DNA of 64,000 nucleotides, taken from positions 1,736,001 to 1,800,000 of the forward strand of contig NZ_CP151076.1 in NCBI RefSeq assembly GCF_038096165.1, read 5' to 3'. The stretch is from Pseudomonas sp. G.S.17 (GTDB lineage: Bacteria; Pseudomonadota; Gammaproteobacteria; Pseudomonadales; Pseudomonadaceae). Positions 60,066 through 64,000 of the stretch are shown here, piece after piece; the first letter of the stretch is position 1; every line of letters starts with the position of its first letter. A model generated the notes under the pieces. It was not told where the DNA came from. It ran no database searches and saw only the letters and a list, made by a program, of their open reading frames with translations. A program made the translations under genes and the position numbers.

Positions 60066-60222
60066 TCCCGTTCTCTCTTCATCCGGACTATGACCGTCGG
60101 CCCCGGAATCCAACCGGGTCTGCTGACCTTGCACCGCTTTGGCAGTGCAAGCGCTCGCGGGCTAAACGCATTGCGCGTCATTACCGCCGGTGGGGAATCG
60201 CACCCCGCCCTGAGAACGTTTT
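60066..60222 (-). promoter_or_regulatory. FMN riboswitch (RFN element) upstream of ribH2
   Basis: On the minus strand: opening GTTCTCAGGGCGGGGTG, CGATTCCCCACCGGCGGT, the GCCCGCGAGCG segment, a variable stem AGCGGTGCAAGGTCAGCAG region, CCGGTTGGATTCCGG and GACGGTCATAGTCCGGATG, closing with AGAGAACGGG. These are the conserved RFN blocks in order. About 129 nt separate its 3' end from the ribH2 start. FMN should repress expression. Confidence 0.93.
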
Positions 60223-60417
60223 GCCGACAGCAATAGTTTGTCGGCGGGGAGTTTTTATCACAGATCTGCGGATTGTGCATAAACGCTTTAGTCGGGTAGT
60301 CCTGCGTTTTTCTTATAACGAATTGATACATTGGCCCTGCGCCGCCTTGATTATCTCGCTCGATGGCCTTAGTAATACCTTGTTTCAAACCCCGAATTCG
60401 TTCCCAAGGAGCTTTAC

Positions 60418-61422
60418 GTGACGGTCATCGATCTGCGCAGCGACACAGTTACTCAGCCAACCACCGGCATGCTGGCCGCCATGGCGCAAGCACCGTTGGG
60501 TGACGATGTGTATGGCGAAGATCCGAGCGTCAACACGCTGGAAGCGCGGCTTGCCGAAGAGCTGGGCTTTGCCGCAGCGCTGTTTGTGCCCTCCGGCACC
60601 ATGAGCAATCTGCTGGGATTGATGGCGCATTGCGAGCGCGGCGATGAATACATCGTGGGCCAGCAAGCTCACACCTATAAGTACGAAGGCGGCGGTGCAG
60701 CGGTGCTGGGTTCCATTCAGCCTCAGCCGCTTGAGGTACAGGCCGATGGCTCGCTGGATCTGGGCCAAGTGCTGGCGACCATCAAACCGGATGATTTTCA
60801 CTTCGCCCGCACGCGTTTGCTGGCATTGGAAAACACCATGCAAGGCAAGGTGTTGTCGCTGGCTTATCTGGCAGCCGCGCGCAAGCTGGCGCAGGAACAA
60901 GGACTTGCGCTGCATCTCGATGGCGCGCGTCTTTACAATGCAGCCGTCAAGCTGGGCGTAGGTGCGCAGGAAATCACCCAGCATTTCGATTCGGTTTCAG
61001 TGTGTCTGTCCAAAGGCCTCGGCGCGCCCGTCGGCTCGGTGCTGTGCGGCTCGCGGGAATTGATCGGCAAGGCGCGCCGCCTGCGCAAGATGGTCGGTGG
61101 CGGCATGCGTCAGGCCGGAATGCTCGCGGCGGCGGGGATGTATGCGCTGGATAATCAGGTCGAGCGTCTGGCGGATGACCATGCCAATGCCGAGTTGCTG
61201 GCCCAGGGCCTGGCTGATCTTGGTTATCAGGTGGAGCCGGTGCAGACCAATATGGTTTATGTGCAGATTGATAATCGGTCCGAGTCGCTGAAGACGTTCT
61301 GCGCCGAGCATGGCATCCGGCTGAGCGCCGCACCGCGCCTGCGTATGGTCACGCACCTGAATGTTTCCCGTAGCCAGATCGAACAAGTCATCGCCACGTT
61401 CGCCGAGTTTGCTCGTACTTGA
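60418..61422 (+). CDS. ltaE: low-specificity L-threonine aldolase
   Basis: 334 residues with a GTG start at 60418; AAGGAG lies seven bases upstream. Cleaves L-threonine/allo-threonine to glycine and acetaldehyde. PLP fold type [13 protein letters not shown] at the N-terminus, [11 protein letters not shown] near 29-39, [12 protein letters not shown] near 166-177, and cofactor lysine K199 in [13 protein letters not shown]. Divergent from ribH2. Lies directly before alaS. Confidence 0.93.
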   Translation: MTVIDLRSDTVTQPTTGMLAAMAQAPLGDDVYGEDPSVNTLEARLAEELGFAAALFVPSGTMSNLLGLMAHCERGDEYIVGQQAHTYKYEGGGAAVLGSIQPQPLEVQADGSLDLGQVLATIKPDDFHFARTRLLALENTMQGKVLSLAYLAAARKLAQEQGLALHLDGARLYNAAVKLGVGAQEITQHFDSVSVCLSKGLGAPVGSVLCGSRELIGKARRLRKMVGGGMRQAGMLAAAGMYALDNQVERLADDHANAELLAQGLADLGYQVEPVQTNMVYVQIDNRSESLKTFCAEHGIRLSAAPRLRMVTHLNVSRSQIEQVIATFAEFART

Positions 61423-61487
61423 GGTGCCGATAGTCCAGTAGCTTGTTTCTATCGAACAAACACGCTGTACCGACGACGCAACGCCTA

Positions 61488-61493
61488 TATAAT
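61488..61493 (+). promoter_or_regulatory. -10 element of alaS
   Basis: TATAAT, followed by GCGGCCC, 73 bases before the alaS ATG. No clear -35 at 16-18 bases upstream. Confidence 0.6.
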
Positions 61494-61566
61494 GCGGCCC
61501 TTTGCCGTCGCTACGTCAATTGACGTTTTGCACTTGCCTCTGGCCGCAGTCTCCGTGGAAGAACCT

Positions 61567-64000
61567 ATGAAAAGCGCAGAAATCCGTGAAGCCTTCCTGG
61601 GCTTCTTCGAAGAGCAGGGCCACACCCGTGTTGCCTCCAGCTCTTTGATCCCGGGCAATGACCCAACCCTGCTGTTCACTAACGCGGGTATGAACCAGTT
61701 CAAGGATTGCTTCCTGGGCCAGGAAAAACGGGCCTATACCCGTGCAGTAAGCAGCCAGAAGTGCGTGCGCGCCGGTGGTAAGCACAATGACCTGGACAAC
61801 GTCGGTTATACCGCGCGTCACCACACTTTTTTCGAAATGCTCGGCAACTTCAGTTTTGGCGATTATTTCAAGCGTGACGCGATCACCTACGCCTGGACGT
61901 TCCTGACCTCGGACAAATGGCTGAACCTGCCCAAGGAAAAACTCTGGGTCACGGTCTATGCCACCGATGATGAAGCCTACGATATCTGGACCAAGGAAAT
62001 CGGCGTGCCTGCCGAGCGCATGGTCCGTATCGGCGACAACAAAGGCGCGCCATACGCTTCGGACAACTTCTGGACCATGGGCGATACCGGCCCGTGCGGC
62101 CCATGCACCGAGATTTTCTTTGACCACGGCGCCGACATCTGGGGCGGCCCACCAGGCTCGCCGGAAGAAGACGGCGACCGTTACATCGAAATCTGGAACA
62201 ACGTGTTCATGCAGTTCAACCGCACCGCCGATGGCGTGTTGCACCCGTTGCCAGCGCCGTCGGTGGATACCGGCATGGGCCTGGAACGAGTCAGCGCCGT
62301 TTTGCAGCACGTGAACTCGAACTACGAGATCGACCTGTTCCAGAGCCTGCTGAGCGCTGCGGCCAAGGCCATCGGCTGCACCAATGACAACCAGGCTTCG
62401 CTGAAAGTCGTGGCTGACCACATTCGTTCCTGCAGTTTCCTGATCGCCGATGGCGTGCTGCCGTCCAGCGAAGGTCGCGGCTACGTGCTGCGTCGCATCA
62501 TTCGTCGCGCCTGCCGTCACGGCAACAAGCTTGGCGCCAAGGGCAGCTTCTTCTATCAGATCGTTGCCGCGCTGGTTGCCGAGATGGGCACTGCCTTCCC
62601 GGAACTGACCCAGCAGCAAGCGCACATTGAACGTGTGCTCAAGGCGGAAGAAGAGCAATTCGCCAAGACCCTTGAGCAGGGCCTGAAAATCCTCGAACAG
62701 GATCTGACTGAGCTGAAAGGCACAGTGGTTCCCGGTGACGTGGTGTTCAAGCTCTACGACACCTACGGTTTTCCGATGGACCTGACCGGCGACATCGCTC
62801 GCGAACGCAACCTGACCCTCGACGAGGAAGGCTTCGAGCGCGAGATGGATGCCCAGCGCGTGCGCGCCCGTTCGGCCAGTTCGTTCGGCATGGACTACAA
62901 CAGCCTGGTCAAGGTTGACGTGGCGACCAACTTCATCGGCTACAAAGCCACCCGCAGTGATGCCAACGTTGTTGCTCTTTATAAGGACGGCAAGGCGGTT
63001 GAACAGTTGGGCGAAGGTGAAGAGGGCGTTGTGATCCTCGATACCACGCCTTTCTATGCCGAGTCCGGCGGTCAGATCGGCGATTGCGGTTTCATTCAGG
63101 CGGGCGACGTGCGTTTCGATGTGCGTGACACCACCAAGACCGGTGGTGCGTTCCTGCATCACGGCGTCGTGGCGGCTGGCAGCCTGAAGGTTGGCGTTGC
63201 AGTGAATGCCGAAGTGGAGGCCGACGTTCGTCATGCCACTTCGCTGAACCACTCGGCGACGCACTTGCTGCACGCCGCATTGCGTCAGGTGCTGGGCGAG
63301 CATGTGACCCAGAAGGGTTCCCTGGTCAACAGTCAGCGTCTGCGTTTCGACTTCAGTCACTTTGAAGCAATCAAGCCGGAGCAATTGAAAGCCCTGGAAG
63401 AAATCGTCAACGAGCAGGTGCGCAAGAACACCGCTGTCGAGACGATTGAAACCGATATCGAGACCGCCAGGCAGAAAGGCGCCATGGCGCTGTTTGGCGA
63501 GAAGTACGGCGATAGCGTGCGGGTCCTGAGCATGGGCGGCGATTTCTCCGTCGAGCTGTGCGGTGGCATTCACGCCGACCGCACCGGCGACATTGCTGTA
63601 TTCAAGATCATCAGCGAAGGCGGCGTTGCTGCCGGCATACGGCGTATCGAAGCGGTGACCGGCGCTGCGGCCCTGGCCTACCTTAATTCGGCCGAAGATC
63701 AACTCAAGGAAGCTGCGACCCTGATCAAGGGCAATCGTGACAACCTGCTGGACAAGCTCGCGGCTGTGCTCGAGCGCAATCGTCTGCTGGAAAAACAGCT
63801 GGAACAATTGCAGGCCAAGGCGGCCAGCGCTGCGGGTGACGATCTGTCGTCTGCCGCACTGGATGTCAAAGGTGTGAAAGTACTGGCCGTGCGCCTGGAC
63901 GGTCAGGATGGCAAGGCGCTGCTGGCGCTTGTCGATCAGTTGAAGAACAAGCTCGGCCGCGCAGTGATCCTGCTCGGCGGGGTTCATGAAGATAAGGTCG
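61567..64000 (+). CDS. alaS: alanyl-tRNA synthetase, partial
   Basis: Charges tRNA-Ala and edits mischarged Ser/Gly. Starts [20 protein letters not shown] at ATG 61567 and runs off the window after about 811 of roughly 874 residues. Visible: class II motif 2 region [20 protein letters not shown] near 79-98, motif 3 [17 protein letters not shown] near 235-251, editing-domain zinc motifs [13 protein letters not shown] near 562-574 and [14 protein letters not shown] near 661-674, and the start of the C-Ala coiled coil ([19 protein letters not shown]). Promoter as listed. Confidence 0.97.
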   Translation, partial: MKSAEIREAFLGFFEEQGHTRVASSSLIPGNDPTLLFTNAGMNQFKDCFLGQEKRAYTRAVSSQKCVRAGGKHNDLDNVGYTARHHTFFEMLGNFSFGDYFKRDAITYAWTFLTSDKWLNLPKEKLWVTVYATDDEAYDIWTKEIGVPAERMVRIGDNKGAPYASDNFWTMGDTGPCGPCTEIFFDHGADIWGGPPGSPEEDGDRYIEIWNNVFMQFNRTADGVLHPLPAPSVDTGMGLERVSAVLQHVNSNYEIDLFQSLLSAAAKAIGCTNDNQASLKVVADHIRSCSFLIADGVLPSSEGRGYVLRRIIRRACRHGNKLGAKGSFFYQIVAALVAEMGTAFPELTQQQAHIERVLKAEEEQFAKTLEQGLKILEQDLTELKGTVVPGDVVFKLYDTYGFPMDLTGDIARERNLTLDEEGFEREMDAQRVRARSASSFGMDYNSLVKVDVATNFIGYKATRSDANVVALYKDGKAVEQLGEGEEGVVILDTTPFYAESGGQIGDCGFIQAGDVRFDVRDTTKTGGAFLHHGVVAAGSLKVGVAVNAEVEADVRHATSLNHSATHLLHAALRQVLGEHVTQKGSLVNSQRLRFDFSHFEAIKPEQLKALEEIVNEQVRKNTAVETIETDIETARQKGAMALFGEKYGDSVRVLSMGGDFSVELCGGIHADRTGDIAVFKIISEGGVAAGIRRIEAVTGAAALAYLNSAEDQLKEAATLIKGNRDNLLDKLAAVLERNRLLEKQLEQLQAKAASAAGDDLSSAALDVKGVKVLAVRLDGQDGKALLALVDQLKNKLGRAVILLGGVHEDKV

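Noticed and set aside
61516..63987. 823-codon open frame opposite alaS
   Set aside because: Shadow of alaS; no recognisable domain and no ribosome site.

Overview
The window is a 64 kb piece of a Pseudomonas chromosome, most likely from the P. fluorescens group. This rests on typical Pseudomonas genes and gene orders (tpm-htpX-alaA-msrB-gpx-sagS, phhABC/phhR, aotJQMOP-argR, aruCFGDB-E-alaS), GC-rich codon use, and many short palindromic REP elements of the kinds common in fluorescent pseudomonads. It is core chromosome. I see no prophage, transposase, integrase, CRISPR array or secretion system.

Layout. 1-4.1 kb: 3' part of a class II DAHP synthase gene, a spermidine-synthase-like protein, and the cold-shock RNA helicase deaD with a long leader. 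4.4-13.4 kb: a DOPA-dioxygenase-like protein, tpm, htpX, alaA, msrB, a glutathione peroxidase, the hybrid kinase sagS, an AAA ATPase and free-methionine sulfoxide reductase, so three oxidative-damage repair enzymes lie close together. 13.4-16.4 kb: an unknown membrane protein, a duplicated tRNA-Glu/tRNA-Gly pair and trhP. 16.7-19.9 kb: assimilatory nitrite reductase nirBD, preceded by a sigma54-type promoter, a two-hairpin leader and a terminator that look like NasT/ANTAR antitermination. 20.3-27.4 kb: a sulfur-scavenging cluster (two flavin-dependent oxidation enzymes, a sulfonate-type binding protein, a four-domain rhodanese, 3-mercaptopropionate dioxygenase) with a divergent CysB-like regulator. 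27.5-33.5 kb: a small conserved protein, fadE, a GST and a yadGH-like ABC exporter. 33.8-42.2 kb: aromatic amino acid permease, arfB, an MFS carrier, two tiny ORFs, phhABC and the divergent regulator phhR. 42.4-45 kb: a DUF2790 protein and acsA. 45.9-59.3 kb: arginine/ornithine uptake (aotJQMOP), argR and the arginine succinyltransferase pathway (aruC, aruF, aruG, aruD, aruB, a small His-tailed protein, aruE). 59.4-64 kb: ribH2 under an FMN riboswitch, threonine aldolase ltaE and the 5' part of alaS.

How the genes work together. Phe is imported by the permease, hydroxylated by PhhA (cofactor recycled by PhhB) and transaminated by PhhC under PhhR. Arg is imported by Aot and degraded to glutamate and succinate by Aru enzymes under ArgR. 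The aotJ and aruC promoters carry ArgR half-sites at identical distance from their -10 elements. The sulfur cluster probably converts an organosulfur compound through flavin-dependent oxidation, thiol dioxygenation and sulfane transfer, but its natural substrate cannot be read from sequence.

The least described items are the sulfur cluster as a pathway, the His-tailed protein inside the arginine operon, the small ORFs near 37 kb, and a repeat block at 30.6-30.9 kb bounded by 60-bp direct repeats, with an inverted partner at 45.25 kb. Locus numbers from P. aeruginosa PAO1 quoted below are from memory, not from a search.
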